DNA of 23,193 bases. Origin: DAOPZC01 sp035353175. GTDB lineage: Bacteria; Verrucomicrobiota; Kiritimatiellia; RFP12; UBA1067. The stretch spans positions 1 through 23,193 of the forward strand of contig DAOPZC010000069.1 in assembly GCA_035353175.1 (NCBI GenBank), given 5' to 3'. Positions 15,170 through 22,341 of this stretch are shown here, in pieces. Under the pieces are notes generated by a model. That model saw only the letters and a program-made list of their open reading frames with translations. It was not told where the DNA came from and searched no databases. Positions within the stretch are counted from its first letter, which is position 1; each line of letters begins with the position of its first letter. The position numbers and the translations under genes are program-made.

Positions 15170-17023
15170 TCAGTGGACGGAGCGGGCGAACCATTTCCGG
15201 ACGGGACGGTCAAGTCCGATCCCTAACATGTAGTTGTAGAGGGCGAGGCGCAGCCCCGCGCCGAGTTTTTCGTGGTCGGGCGCGCCAGGTTCTTCGTAGG
15301 GAATCTCATTGAGGGCGAAGCGCTGTTCCGCGGCCGGCAGCGGCAGCAGTGAGAGGCCGAATTTCTCGGGCTGGCGCGCGATGGGGCTGTGCGCCGTAAG
15401 GGCGAAGCGGTGCCAGTAGGCGGATTGGATGTGGCCGGCGGCAAAACGCTGCCGTACGAACTCCAGCGCCTCATGCGTCTCTTGCGCGGTCTGCGTGGGA
15501 AAACCGTACATGAGGTAGGCGTGGACCAGAATCCCCGCGTCGGAGATGGCTTGGCACGCTTGGGTCGCACTGGCAAGGGTGATGCCTTTGCGCATCAGCT
15601 TCAGAAGCCGGTCATGCGCGCACTCCAGGCCGCCGGTCACCGCGATGCAGCCGGCCTGCGCCATCAGGCGGGTGAGGCTCGGCGTGAAGGTTTTGTCGAA
15701 CCGGATGTTGCCCCACCAGGTGATCGTTTCGCCGCGGGCCAACAGCTCTTCGCAGAACTGCCGGAGCAGCGCGGGAGAGAGCGCCTCGTCGGTGAAGTGG
15801 AACCCGCTCTGTCCGGTTTCCCGCTTGAGGCGGACGACCGTGTCCGCGAGCGAGCGGGCGTCCGGCGCCTGGTAGCGCCCGATATAATCCAGCGACACGT
15901 CGCAGAAGGCACACTTGTGCCAGTAGCAGCCGTTGGCGAGTTGCAGCTTGATCCATTTCCCGTCAGACCAGATGCGGTGCATGGGGTTGGCCATCTCGAC
16001 CAGATTGAGGTAGCGGCCGAGATCGAGTCCTTCGTAGGAGGGCGCGTTGGGTGACTGGCCATCGGCGAGGGGCGCTGCTGCGGCGGGCTTTTCTGTCGGG
16101 CCGGAGCCGTGGCAAGGGGAACGTTCGCACAACGTCTCGCGCGTGAGGGTCCGGACCGGCGGGGCCTTGCCAAGGATGCCGAGCCAGGGGGCGAGCCCGT
16201 CGTCGAAACAGAGCGCGTCGGCGAAGTCGAACACGCGCGGATCAGACACGTCGCGGAGCTCGGTGTTGACGTATCCCCCGCCAAAGACGATGCGCGTGCG
16301 GGGCGCGATGCGGCGTATCGCCGCAGCGATGCGGAAGGCGGCGTAGACGGTGCCGGGAAACGGAAGCGTGATGCCGACGGTTTCGGGCGCGTGCCGGCTT
16401 AGGACCTCTTCGGCGAGTGTGTCGATGAGGCGGTCGATCAGCGTGGCCGGAGCGGCAAGGCGCCGCAGGATCGGGTCGAAGGTCGGCGCGCTGATCGCGA
16501 TGCGTTCGGCGTAACGCGCGAAACCGAAATCGGGGTCCGTGCCCTCCCGGGCGATGTCTGCGAGATCGTCGAGATAGAGTGAGGCGATCAGCTTGGCGCG
16601 GTCGGTGACTCCTAACGAGCCGAAAAGTTCGGTGAGCGTCTCTTCCTCGTCGAGACCTGTGCCCGCGGGCGCGAGTGTGGCGAACCGCGGGCCTTCGGGC
16701 AGGTAGTCGCGCCGGGCGATCAGCCAGCCCGCGGCCTCGTTGCGGCCCTGGAGAAAGGAGACGGCGGTCTCGACGGTGTTCACGTAGGCGTCGAGGTGGC
16801 TGAGAAAGAATCGGACACGGGACGTCGGCTGGGCGCAGTTGCCGCAGGCGGCCGCGACCTGTTTGATCCCGTCGCGTGAGAAAAGCCGCAGGACAAGTTC
16901 GAGCGACAGGTCCGCCTGCGCCACCGTTTCGCCTTGGCTGCGCAGGAACCCCGCCAGCGTGGGCGTGGCCGGGTAGGGCGTGTTGAGTTGGACGAGCGGC
17001 GGCGTGAGGAGCAGGATTTTCAT
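15170..17023 (-). CDS. B12-binding-type radical SAM protein
   Basis: Protein of 617 aa, presumably using a [4Fe-4S] cluster and S-adenosylmethionine, with a cobalamin-binding-like N-terminal half; reaction unknown. It begins MKILLLTPPL, the usual strand of this superfamily, then TLAGFLRSQGE. A Rossmann-like segment at ~215-265 (VGITLPFPGTVYAAFRIAAAIRR...IVFGGGY) fits the B12-binding fold, although the DxHxxG cobalamin motif is not seen. The cluster motif is C366-x4-C371-x2-C374 (CYWHKCAFC), one residue longer than the canonical Cx3Cx2C. The barrel continues with GFHFTDEALSP and an ITWWGNIRFD strand. An open frame reaches back to 17206 but would run through the tRNA and its terminator, so the start at 17023 is preferred. 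Residues ~300-335 are a low-complexity Ala/Pro linker. Confidence 0.85.
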   Translation of the reverse strand: MKILLLTPPLVQLNTPYPATPTLAGFLRSQGETVAQADLSLELVLRLFSRDGIKQVAAACGNCAQPTSRVRFFLSHLDAYVNTVETAVSFLQGRNEAAGWLIARRDYLPEGPRFATLAPAGTGLDEEETLTELFGSLGVTDRAKLIASLYLDDLADIAREGTDPDFGFARYAERIAISAPTFDPILRRLAAPATLIDRLIDTLAEEVLSRHAPETVGITLPFPGTVYAAFRIAAAIRRIAPRTRIVFGGGYVNTELRDVSDPRVFDFADALCFDDGLAPWLGILGKAPPVRTLTRETLCERSPCHGSGPTEKPAAAAPLADGQSPNAPSYEGLDLGRYLNLVEMANPMHRIWSDGKWIKLQLANGCYWHKCAFCDVSLDYIGRYQAPDARSLADTVVRLKRETGQSGFHFTDEALSPALLRQFCEELLARGETITWWGNIRFDKTFTPSLTRLMAQAGCIAVTGGLECAHDRLLKLMRKGITLASATQACQAISDAGILVHAYLMYGFPTQTAQETHEALEFVRQRFAAGHIQSAYWHRFALTAHSPIARQPEKFGLSLLPLPAAEQRFALNEIPYEEPGAPDHEKLGAGLRLALYNYMLGIGLDRPVRKWFARSVH

Positions 17024-17049
17024 AGTCGGCCCCGCGAAAGGTCCTGAAA

Positions 17050-17080
17050 CAAAAAATCCGCAAGACAGATCCTTGCGGTT
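17050..17080 (-). terminator. Intrinsic terminator of tRNA-Glu
   Basis: On the minus strand CCGCAAG (72-78 of the 17,000 block) pairs with CTTGCGG (58-64 of the block) over a 7-nt loop and is followed by ATTTTTTG. It lies 9 nt after the tRNA 3' end and before the radical SAM start at 17023, separating the two transcripts. Confidence 0.85.
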
Positions 17081-17088
17081 TTCAGGTT

Positions 17089-17163
17089 TGGCGCGCCCAC
17101 GGAGAGTCGAACTCCGCTTCCAAGGATGAAAACCTTGTGTCCTAACCGATAGACGATGGGCGC
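17089..17163 (-). tRNA. tRNA-Glu (anticodon TTC), CCA encoded
   Basis: Acceptor arm GCGCCCA (from 17163) pairs with TGGGCGC (17093-17099), followed by discriminator G and an encoded CCA. The anticodon stem CAAGG/CCTTG encloses loop TTTTCAT with anticodon TTC, and the T arm carries GTTCGACTC. D-arm bases CTATCGGTTAGGA are typical of bacterial tRNA-Glu. Confidence 0.95.
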
Positions 17164-17176
17164 AAAAGTGATCCGT

Positions 17177-17206
17177 AAAATAGCAAAACTGGCCGTGTGC
17201 TGGCAA
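17177..17206 (-). promoter_or_regulatory. Promoter of tRNA-Glu
   Basis: Minus-strand TTGCCA (17201-17206) and TATTTT (17177-17182) are 18 nt apart. The predicted start lies a few bases before the tRNA 5' end at 17163. Confidence 0.5.
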
Positions 17207-17267
17207 GCGGACAAAATGAAAATTTTGCGAAACGTAAAAAGCGGGATGTCGTAGGACGGGGCGGGTG

Positions 17268-17276
17268 TGGTATACT
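17268..17276 (+). promoter_or_regulatory. Extended -10 promoter of hisC
   Basis: TGGTATACT is an extended -10 element (TG-N-TATACT, 5/6 hexamer). No good -35 is present at 17 nt, which is usual for this promoter class. It gives a leader of about 47 nt before the ATG at 17330. Confidence 0.45.
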
Positions 17277-17329
17277 CAGTCCGTTTTTTGAACCCGCAAA
17301 CGTGAATTGATCACTCTTTGACCGAAGCC

Positions 17330-18361
17330 ATGTACATCTGCAAGAACGTTCAGGAACTGAAGGCCTACACGCCCGGCGAACAGCCGAAAGATCCGGGCAT
17401 CATTAAGCTCAATACCAACGAGAATCCGTATCCGCCGAGTCCGAAGGTGGCCGAGGCGCTCCGCTCGTTCGACTATGAGCGGCTGCGGCTTTATCCCGAT
17501 CCCGTCTTCACGGAACTGCGTCGACGCATCGCCGAAATCCACGGCTGTGCGGTGCAGCAGATCTTCATCGGCAACGGGTCGGACGAGATTCTGGCGCTCT
17601 GTACGCGGGCGTTCGTCGAGAAGAGCGGCAGCGTTGGCTACTTTGATCCCTCGTATTCACTGTACCCGGTGCTGGCGGACATTCGCGGGGTGGAGACGCG
17701 CCCTGTCGCGCTCAACGCGGATTTCACCTGGCGCATGCCGGAAGGTTATGGCGCGTCGCTGTTTTTCATGACCAATCCCAACGCGCCCACCAGCATGATG
17801 TACGACAAGCAGGTGGTGACGGCTTTCTGCCGGTCGTTTGGCGGCGTGGTATTGATCGACGAGGCGTACGGCGATTTTGCCGACGCGAATTGCATGGACC
17901 TCGCCTTGGCGTCGGGGAACGCGAACACGCTGGTCATGCGGACGTTCTCAAAGTCCTTCTCCCTGGCTGGCCAGCGTTTCGGCTATGTGATCGGCCCGGA
18001 TGAGCTGATCGGTGCGCTGTATAAGATCAAAGACTCCTATAATATGGACATGCTCGCGCAGGTGGTGGGGCTGGCGGCACTTAACGATCTCCCGTACATG
18101 CGCGAGAACGTGCGCAAAATCCGCGCGACGCGTGCCCGCCTGACGGCGGCGCTGCGCCGGCGCGGCTGGACCGTTTGCGATTCTCAGACGAACTTCCTCT
18201 TCGCCCGTCCGCCGGACGGCGACGCGATGGGCGTTTTCGAGGCGTTGAAGGCGGCGAAGATTTTCGTGCGCTATTTTCCGGGTCCGGTCACCGGAGAGTA
18301 TCTCCGCATGACCATCGGCACGGAAGAGCAGGCCGACGCGCTGCTGAAACAGTTAGTCTGA
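17330..18361 (+). CDS. hisC: Histidinol-phosphate aminotransferase
   Basis: PLP-dependent aminotransferase of 343 aa (fold type I, subgroup Ib) that converts imidazole-acetol phosphate to histidinol phosphate in histidine synthesis. Visible signatures: KLNTNENPYPPSP near the N-terminus, GNGSDE phosphate/PLP contact, NPNAPTS, the Asp-Ala-Tyr of LIDEAYGDF, and the Schiff-base Lys in FSKSFSLAGQRFGY (K208). The ATG at 17330 begins MYICKNVQELKAYTPGEQ, a standard HisC N-terminus; a TTG four codons upstream (17318) is also in frame. No other his gene is next to it. Some members act on aromatic amino acids instead, so the specificity is inferred. Confidence 0.93.
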   Translation: MYICKNVQELKAYTPGEQPKDPGIIKLNTNENPYPPSPKVAEALRSFDYERLRLYPDPVFTELRRRIAEIHGCAVQQIFIGNGSDEILALCTRAFVEKSGSVGYFDPSYSLYPVLADIRGVETRPVALNADFTWRMPEGYGASLFFMTNPNAPTSMMYDKQVVTAFCRSFGGVVLIDEAYGDFADANCMDLALASGNANTLVMRTFSKSFSLAGQRFGYVIGPDELIGALYKIKDSYNMDMLAQVVGLAALNDLPYMRENVRKIRATRARLTAALRRRGWTVCDSQTNFLFARPPDGDAMGVFEALKAAKIFVRYFPGPVTGEYLRMTIGTEEQADALLKQLV

Positions 18362-18401
18362 GGCGGTGCGGCGAGAAATCAGCCGCCGAAGGCAGGCGAG
18401 G

Positions 18402-19055
18402 TCATTCGTACTGGATAACCCATTCGGTCGATGGGAGCTGGACTTTGATCTCTTTGCGCTTTTCGGAAAGCGTTCCGGAGCGCTCGGCTTCTTTGCCAAG
18501 GCAGATGATTTTGAATGCCTTGCATTTGTCCAGCCCAACTGTTTTCAGAAAACTCTCTGTCCGGATCATCATCGAGACCATGCAGGCCATGTTGCCGTCT
18601 TTGACCACCGGATAACGCATGGCGATCAGTCGCGGCTGCATGATGTTTCCGTGGCCCGGCTCGCTGAGTTGGGGCGAGGGGCGTTGCTCCATCAGGGCGC
18701 GGAAAGCATCCAGTTCTTTGACCTTCTTCAGGCTGAAGCCGACCGCCAGAAAGTCGCGCCTGAAGTAAACTTGGCGGATCTCCCAGTCCGCGTTGATGAG
18801 CGTCGCGCCGAATAGGCCGTCGACCTGATCGATCTGCGGGTTCATGATGGCACGGAAGTTTTCCTCCGTCGGCGATTGCGCGGCGGCTTTTTCCAGCCGT
18901 TGGAAAAGATCGCCGAAATACGCTTCGACGGCGGTTTTCATTTCCGTTTCCGACGGGGGCACGGAGTCCTCCGCTTGAGCGGCGGCGCGCTGTCCGCTGC
19001 AGGCCCACAGGCAGACGGCGGAAGCGATCGAGCGAATGAGCGTTCTTGTCGTCAT
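18402..19055 (-). CDS. Secreted protein of unknown function, possibly Cache-like
   Basis: Protein of 217 aa that I do not recognise with certainty. It begins with a Sec signal peptide (MTTRTLIRSIASAVCLWACSG...). Cleavage is most likely near AAAQAE, but the LWAC stretch could be a weak lipobox. After cleavage the pattern is a helix (TEMKTAVEAYFGDLFQRLEKA), then alternating strands with VDGLFGATLINADWEIRQVYF and YPVVKDGNMACMVSMMI, which looks like a small Cache/PAS-type sensor fold; this is a guess from the pattern. AAGGAG 6 nt before the ATG supports the start. It is the third gene of the isoprenoid-methyltransferase operon, 10 nt after the methyltransferase stop, and converges on hisC with a 40-nt gap lacking a clear terminator. 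Confidence 0.75.
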   Translation of the reverse strand: MTTRTLIRSIASAVCLWACSGQRAAAQAEDSVPPSETEMKTAVEAYFGDLFQRLEKAAAQSPTEENFRAIMNPQIDQVDGLFGATLINADWEIRQVYFRRDFLAVGFSLKKVKELDAFRALMEQRPSPQLSEPGHGNIMQPRLIAMRYPVVKDGNMACMVSMMIRTESFLKTVGLDKCKAFKIICLGKEAERSGTLSEKRKEIKVQLPSTEWVIQYE

Positions 19056-19065
19056 GTGATTCTCC

Positions 19066-19734
19066 TTAGTTTGTCACGTTAAAGACGGACACGTATCCTG
19101 AATGCCGAGCCGCTAGCCGCACCTCCCGAAAGGGCGTCTCGGCCAGCGCCTTGCGCAGTTCGCCGCGGATGTTCTCGCGGATCTCCTCCTGCTGGAACAG
19201 CCAATACCCCGACCAAGCGCAAAGTTTCCCGAACCAGGTGTAGGGGATATCCACGTCGATGATAATCAGCCGTCCGCCTGGCTTCAGCACCCGCCGTATC
19301 TCCGCAAGGGCGCGCCGTTTCAGCTCGGCGTCGATATGGTGAAAGAAGAATGTGGAGACGGCGCAATCGAAATTTTGATCGGCATACGGCAGAGCTTCGG
19401 CTGCGCCGACATCGAACCGCACGTTGGAGATTCGCGCGGCGTGGCGGGTCGCCACCTGGATCATCTTCGGCGCGGCGTCCAGCCCGACCGCGCATGCGTC
19501 AGTCCCGGTCTTTAACGCCTGTGCCAATTGGCGAGTCAGAATGCCGGTTCCGCAGCCGACATCCAATACCCGCTCATCGCCTCTCAGGCCCAATAGCCCT
19601 GTCGCGAGCCGGCGATAACGGCCCTCTTGGCCCAGGGTCATGACCGGGGAAAGGAGGTCGTAAACCCCTGCCGCATGGTCGAGTGTCCGACCCTTGGTCA
19701 GCAGCGGTTTTTTCTCAGGGCTCGGTACAGGCAT
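19066..19734 (-). CDS. UbiE/MenG-type SAM-dependent methyltransferase
   Basis: Class I methyltransferase of 222 aa. Motif I VLDVGCGTG is at residues 56-64, an acidic motif II follows in AVGLDAAPKMI, and the core ends in ALAEIRRVLKPGGRLIIIDVDIPYTWF, the post-core signature of UbiE/COQ5-like enzymes. The opening ...VYDLLSPVMTLGQEGRYRR resembles UbiE's YD.....S.G..R.WR. The ATG at 19734 has GGAGGA 8 nt upstream and lies inside the end of the isoprenoid-synthase-like gene (20-nt overlap), so the two are translationally coupled. Likely substrate is the product of that enzyme or a prenylated quinone; a true MenG would usually sit with men genes, which are absent here. Confidence 0.85.
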   Translation of the reverse strand: MPVPSPEKKPLLTKGRTLDHAAGVYDLLSPVMTLGQEGRYRRLATGLLGLRGDERVLDVGCGTGILTRQLAQALKTGTDACAVGLDAAPKMIQVATRHAARISNVRFDVGAAEALPYADQNFDCAVSTFFFHHIDAELKRRALAEIRRVLKPGGRLIIIDVDIPYTWFGKLCAWSGYWLFQQEEIRENIRGELRKALAETPFREVRLAARHSGYVSVFNVTN

Positions 19735-20770
19735 AAGCCAGTTCCTCCAGGTCGAGTGCGGCGACGATCGCGAGCGCCATCCGGGTGACGGGCGCGCCGC
19801 GCGGCAGCATTCCTTCCGCCTGCAGGGCGCGGCAGGCATCGACGATCTTTTCGAATCCGAGACGGAGAGCCGGCAGACAGGCCGGCAACGCGTTCCGATA
19901 GAGCCGGTCGTCCCGCGTGATGGGCCGGTTGGCCCAACCGCGCAGCACGTCGGGATCGTCCTTCGCCAGCGCGGAGAGGACGTAGTTGTGGCGACGTTCG
20001 ACGAAGTCCCGCCCGACGTCGCGCACGTCGTCCAGCAGCTGACAGCCGCCACCGAAAGCCATGAGCGCGCGCTTCAAACGGTCGACCCGGTCCGGGGAGA
20101 GTTTCTTCTCGATCAGGTCGATCCCCAGAAAAGGGATGCTGAAGAGTAGCCCTGTCTTCAGCACGTGAATCGTGTCCAGCACGTATTCGGGCGCTGGCCG
20201 TTCTGCGATGCCCCCTTCCTCGCTGGCCTCTTGCGCGGCGCTGGGGAGCAGGCACCTCAAGGAGTGCTCGGCCAATACGTCCGCCTGATCTGCCGTGAGC
20301 GTTCCTGCCGACACCGCGTCGTTCAGAAGTCGCCAGAGCACGCGGTCGGCTGTCATGATCGCGACGACATCTCTCATTACGCGCGACGTTCCGGGCATCA
20401 CCAGCGGCAGCACGCACTTGTCCTCGCCGTCGAGCAGATTGTCGGCGCTGGTGACCCAAATCCTGAACAGGTGGTTCAGCTTTCCGTAAAGCATGCGCCG
20501 CGGACGCGGGATTTCGAGCGTCAGGTAGGTGGCATGAAACAGCGTCGAGAAGAGATTTTTGCGGGGGGCAAGAAGGGCTTCTGGAAGCGGGCCCACATGC
20601 ACGTCGAATGCCTCGGCTGTGCCCGAGGGTGACTTCGCGATTCGCCTCGCGGCCGCATGGACCGCGTGCATGCAGGAACGTTGTTCGGAGAATGAGTTCT
20701 TCAGCACCCGGACCGTTTCCCAAGGTCCGGGTAGGCGGAGATCCTGCAACTCTGAACGAGCAATGACCAT
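19715..20770 (-). CDS. Class I isoprenoid-synthase-like enzyme
   Basis: All-helical protein of 351 aa with the two acidic motifs of class I prenyl-transferring or terpene enzymes. D110-NLL-D114 followed by GED stands for the first Asp-rich motif, with Asn in place of the second Asp. LLDDVRDVGRD (D247, D248, D251, D255) is a clear second motif with the following Asp. Helices between them (GLLFSIPFLGIDLIEKKL) fit the fold. It could be a prenyl diphosphate synthase, a phytoene/squalene-synthase relative or a terpene cyclase; the sequence alone does not decide. I chose the ATG at 20770 over 20812 because GAGGAG lies 7 nt before it. It is the first gene of a three-gene operon with a methyltransferase and a secreted protein. 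Confidence 0.8.
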   Translation of the reverse strand: MVIARSELQDLRLPGPWETVRVLKNSFSEQRSCMHAVHAAARRIAKSPSGTAEAFDVHVGPLPEALLAPRKNLFSTLFHATYLTLEIPRPRRMLYGKLNHLFRIWVTSADNLLDGEDKCVLPLVMPGTSRVMRDVVAIMTADRVLWRLLNDAVSAGTLTADQADVLAEHSLRCLLPSAAQEASEEGGIAERPAPEYVLDTIHVLKTGLLFSIPFLGIDLIEKKLSPDRVDRLKRALMAFGGGCQLLDDVRDVGRDFVERRHNYVLSALAKDDPDVLRGWANRPITRDDRLYRNALPACLPALRLGFEKIVDACRALQAEGMLPRGAPVTRMALAIVAALDLEELAYACTEP

Positions 20771-20819
20771 TCTGGCGCTCCTCACGTTGCCCACAGCCAC
20801 CCCGACACACATTGATAAT

Positions 20820-20849
20820 ACGATACGCTGGCGGTGAGTCCAATGTCAA
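20820..20849 (-). promoter_or_regulatory. Promoter of the isoprenoid-synthase operon
   Basis: Minus-strand TTGACA (20844-20849, perfect) and TATCGT (20820-20825, 4/6) are 18 nt apart, giving a leader of about 43 nt. The insertion sequence begins 23 bp upstream of the -35 box, so the core promoter is intact but any upstream control sites have been displaced. Confidence 0.55.
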
Positions 20850-20862
20850 GATGCAGCGCCCT

Positions 20863-20872
20863 GTGGCGGGAG
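20863..20872. repeat. Target-site duplication, left copy
   Basis: GTGGCGGGAG abuts the outer end of the left inverted repeat and is repeated exactly at 22794-22803 outside the right one. The 10-bp length agrees with the 8-10 bp known for ISAs1-family elements. Confidence 0.92.
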
Positions 20873-20903
20873 CAGGGCGTTTCTAAGTGAACGGTTCTCG
20901 CGC
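20873..20903 (+). repeat. Left terminal inverted repeat
   Basis: Begins CAGGGCGTTTCTA and matches the reverse complement of 22763-22793 except at positions 14, 15, 23 and 25. The outer 13 bp are identical in both ends. Confidence 0.92.
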
Positions 20904-21023
20904 TTTGTTTTTTTGGGGATGACTTTGAACTAGACGGAAGCCGCCCTTTTTGCTTACATAGACTGTGAAGTGAAAGGCCCACAAAGGACGCTGGTCCGGG
21001 TGGCCGTGCGAAAAGGGCGGTGC

Positions 21024-22331
21024 ATGATGTTGACGATGAGGAAGATTCAAGGGAACGAGCTGAAGCGGTTCAAGAAGCTGGAGGGCGAGTACCACTACAT
21101 GGGCGAGACGCGCTCGGGCGGGGAGACGCTGAGGCTGGTGGCCGAGGAGGACGGCGAGTGGGTCGCGCTGATGGTCTGGGGGTCGGCCTGCTACCGGCTC
21201 AAGGACCGGGACGCGCACATCGGCTGGACGGCGTCGCTGAGGGCGCTGCGGCAGAAGCTGGTCGTGCAGAACCGGCGCTTCACGCTGCTGGCGAAGCGGG
21301 GCGAGCGGCCGAACCTGGCCTCGCAGGTCCTGGGGCTGGCGGCGCGGGAGCTGCCGGCGCTGTGGCGCGCGAGCTTCGGGTACGAGCCTCTGCTCGCGGA
21401 GACGTTCTGCGACCGGGAGGCGTCCGCCGGGACGTGCTACCGCGCGGCGGGCTGGACGCCGCTGGGGATGACCAAGGGCTTTTCGCGGTCGCGGCAGACG
21501 GCGGACTACTACGTGCCCAACGGCCGGCCCAAGGCGCTCTGGGTCAGGCCCCTGCGGCCGGACGCGTGCGCGGCGCTGTGCGCCGCGGAGCTGCCGCCGG
21601 AGTGCCGCCGGGGCGCGGACAGCGACGCCTACGGCGTCCTGCCGCTGCCGGAGCCGCTCGTCGAGTCCCTGCACGACGCGCTCTGCCGCGTGCGCGACCC
21701 GCGCGGGAGCAACCGGGTGTTCCACATCGGCGCGATGCTCACGCTGCTGGCCATGGGCGTGATGGCGGGACACAAGGACCTCAAGCCGATCGTCAAGCAC
21801 TGCGGGAAGCTCACGCAGCGGCAGCGCGTCTCGCTCGGCCTGCCGCGCTTCGACCGCAAGGGCGGCGGCGACTACCGCAAGACACCGGGCTACACCGCGT
21901 TCTACAGCCTGCTCAGGCAGCTCGACCCGGACGCCTTCGCGGCGGTCCTCGGCGACTGGATACGGGCGCACGAGGGCCGGCTCCCGCGCCAGCTCGCGCT
22001 CGACGGCAAGTTCATCCGGGATGTCGCGGGCCTCGTCTCCCTGGCCGACGCCGAGACCGGCGTGCCCGTCGCCATGGCCGCCGCATCGCAGAAGGGGGGC
22101 GAGGGCGACAGGTGCGAGCTGGCGGTCGGCCGCGGCCTCGTCCGGGCCGCCGACCTCTCGAACACCCTGGTCTCCGCCGACGCGCTGCACTGCCAGCAGG
22201 AGACCGTCCGCGAGATCGCCCTGTCGGGCGGCGAGGCCCTCGTGCAGGTCAAAGGCAACCAGAAGAAGATCCTTGCAGCGTGCAAGGGCGTCGCGGCCGG
22301 ACGCGCCCCCCTTTTCGAACCGGGCCCGTGA
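21024..22331 (+). CDS. DruA-domain/ISAs1 transposase, N-terminal part (frame 0)
   Basis: 435-aa product of the upstream frame. Residues ~20-165 match the DruA/DUF4338 pattern: HYMGETR, then a WGSACYRLKDRDAHIGW block, then RPNLASQVLG, then LAETFCD and GTCYRAAGW. From ~207 it is an ISAs1-type transposase: the associated helical domain (DPRGSNRVFHIGAMLTLLAMGVMAG), then the RNase-H core with the first catalytic Asp in ALDGK (D327) and the second in SADALH (D386). It stops at TGA 22329-22331, before the third catalytic residue, so alone it cannot be an active DDE transposase. The ATG at 21024 is preferred over an in-frame GTG at 20970; AAAAGGGCGG precedes it. DruA was named from the Druantia defence system; here the domain is part of a transposase, and any defence role is not implied. 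Confidence 0.85.
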   Translation: MMLTMRKIQGNELKRFKKLEGEYHYMGETRSGGETLRLVAEEDGEWVALMVWGSACYRLKDRDAHIGWTASLRALRQKLVVQNRRFTLLAKRGERPNLASQVLGLAARELPALWRASFGYEPLLAETFCDREASAGTCYRAAGWTPLGMTKGFSRSRQTADYYVPNGRPKALWVRPLRPDACAALCAAELPPECRRGADSDAYGVLPLPEPLVESLHDALCRVRDPRGSNRVFHIGAMLTLLAMGVMAGHKDLKPIVKHCGKLTQRQRVSLGLPRFDRKGGGDYRKTPGYTAFYSLLRQLDPDAFAAVLGDWIRAHEGRLPRQLALDGKFIRDVAGLVSLADAETGVPVAMAAASQKGGEGDRCELAVGRGLVRAADLSNTLVSADALHCQQETVREIALSGGEALVQVKGNQKKILAACKGVAAGRAPLFEPGP

Positions 22332-22341
22332 GCGAAAAGGG
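22309..22341 (+). other. Hairpin with slippery-type heptamer at the transposase frame break
   Basis: CCCTTTTCG (22309-22317) pairs perfectly with CGAAAAGGG (22333-22341). The 15-nt loop contains G-GGC-CCG (22322-22328), a formal X_XXY_YYZ -1 slippage heptamer in the frame-0 register, directly followed by the frame-0 stop TGA. A run of six C (22306-22311) is a second possible slip or indel point. Slipping back one base joins the two parts of the transposase. GC-rich heptamers are not strong slippery sites in E. coli, and the stem encloses rather than follows the heptamer. Confidence 0.5.

Noticed and set aside
17024..17206. N-terminal extension of the radical SAM protein
   Set aside because: It would be translated through tRNA-Glu and its terminator; the family's normal N-terminus begins at 17023.
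18362..18401. A terminator between hisC and the secreted-protein gene
   Set aside because: Only a 5-bp GGCGG/CCGCC pairing with a long loop and no T-run on either strand.
19698..20849. A 383-codon minus-strand frame overlapping the isoprenoid-synthase-like gene
   Set aside because: Same strand but different frame; the competing frame has the Asp-rich motifs and the Shine-Dalgarno sequence.
20883..22190. A 435-codon minus-strand frame inside the insertion sequence
   Set aside because: Antisense to the transposase and Arg/Pro/His-rich; it begins inside the IS and ends in its left inverted repeat, so it is a shadow.
21024..22331. Reading the DruA domain as a Druantia defence locus
   Set aside because: No other Druantia genes (such as the large DruE-type helicase) are present; the domain is fused to a transposase and lies between IS ends.
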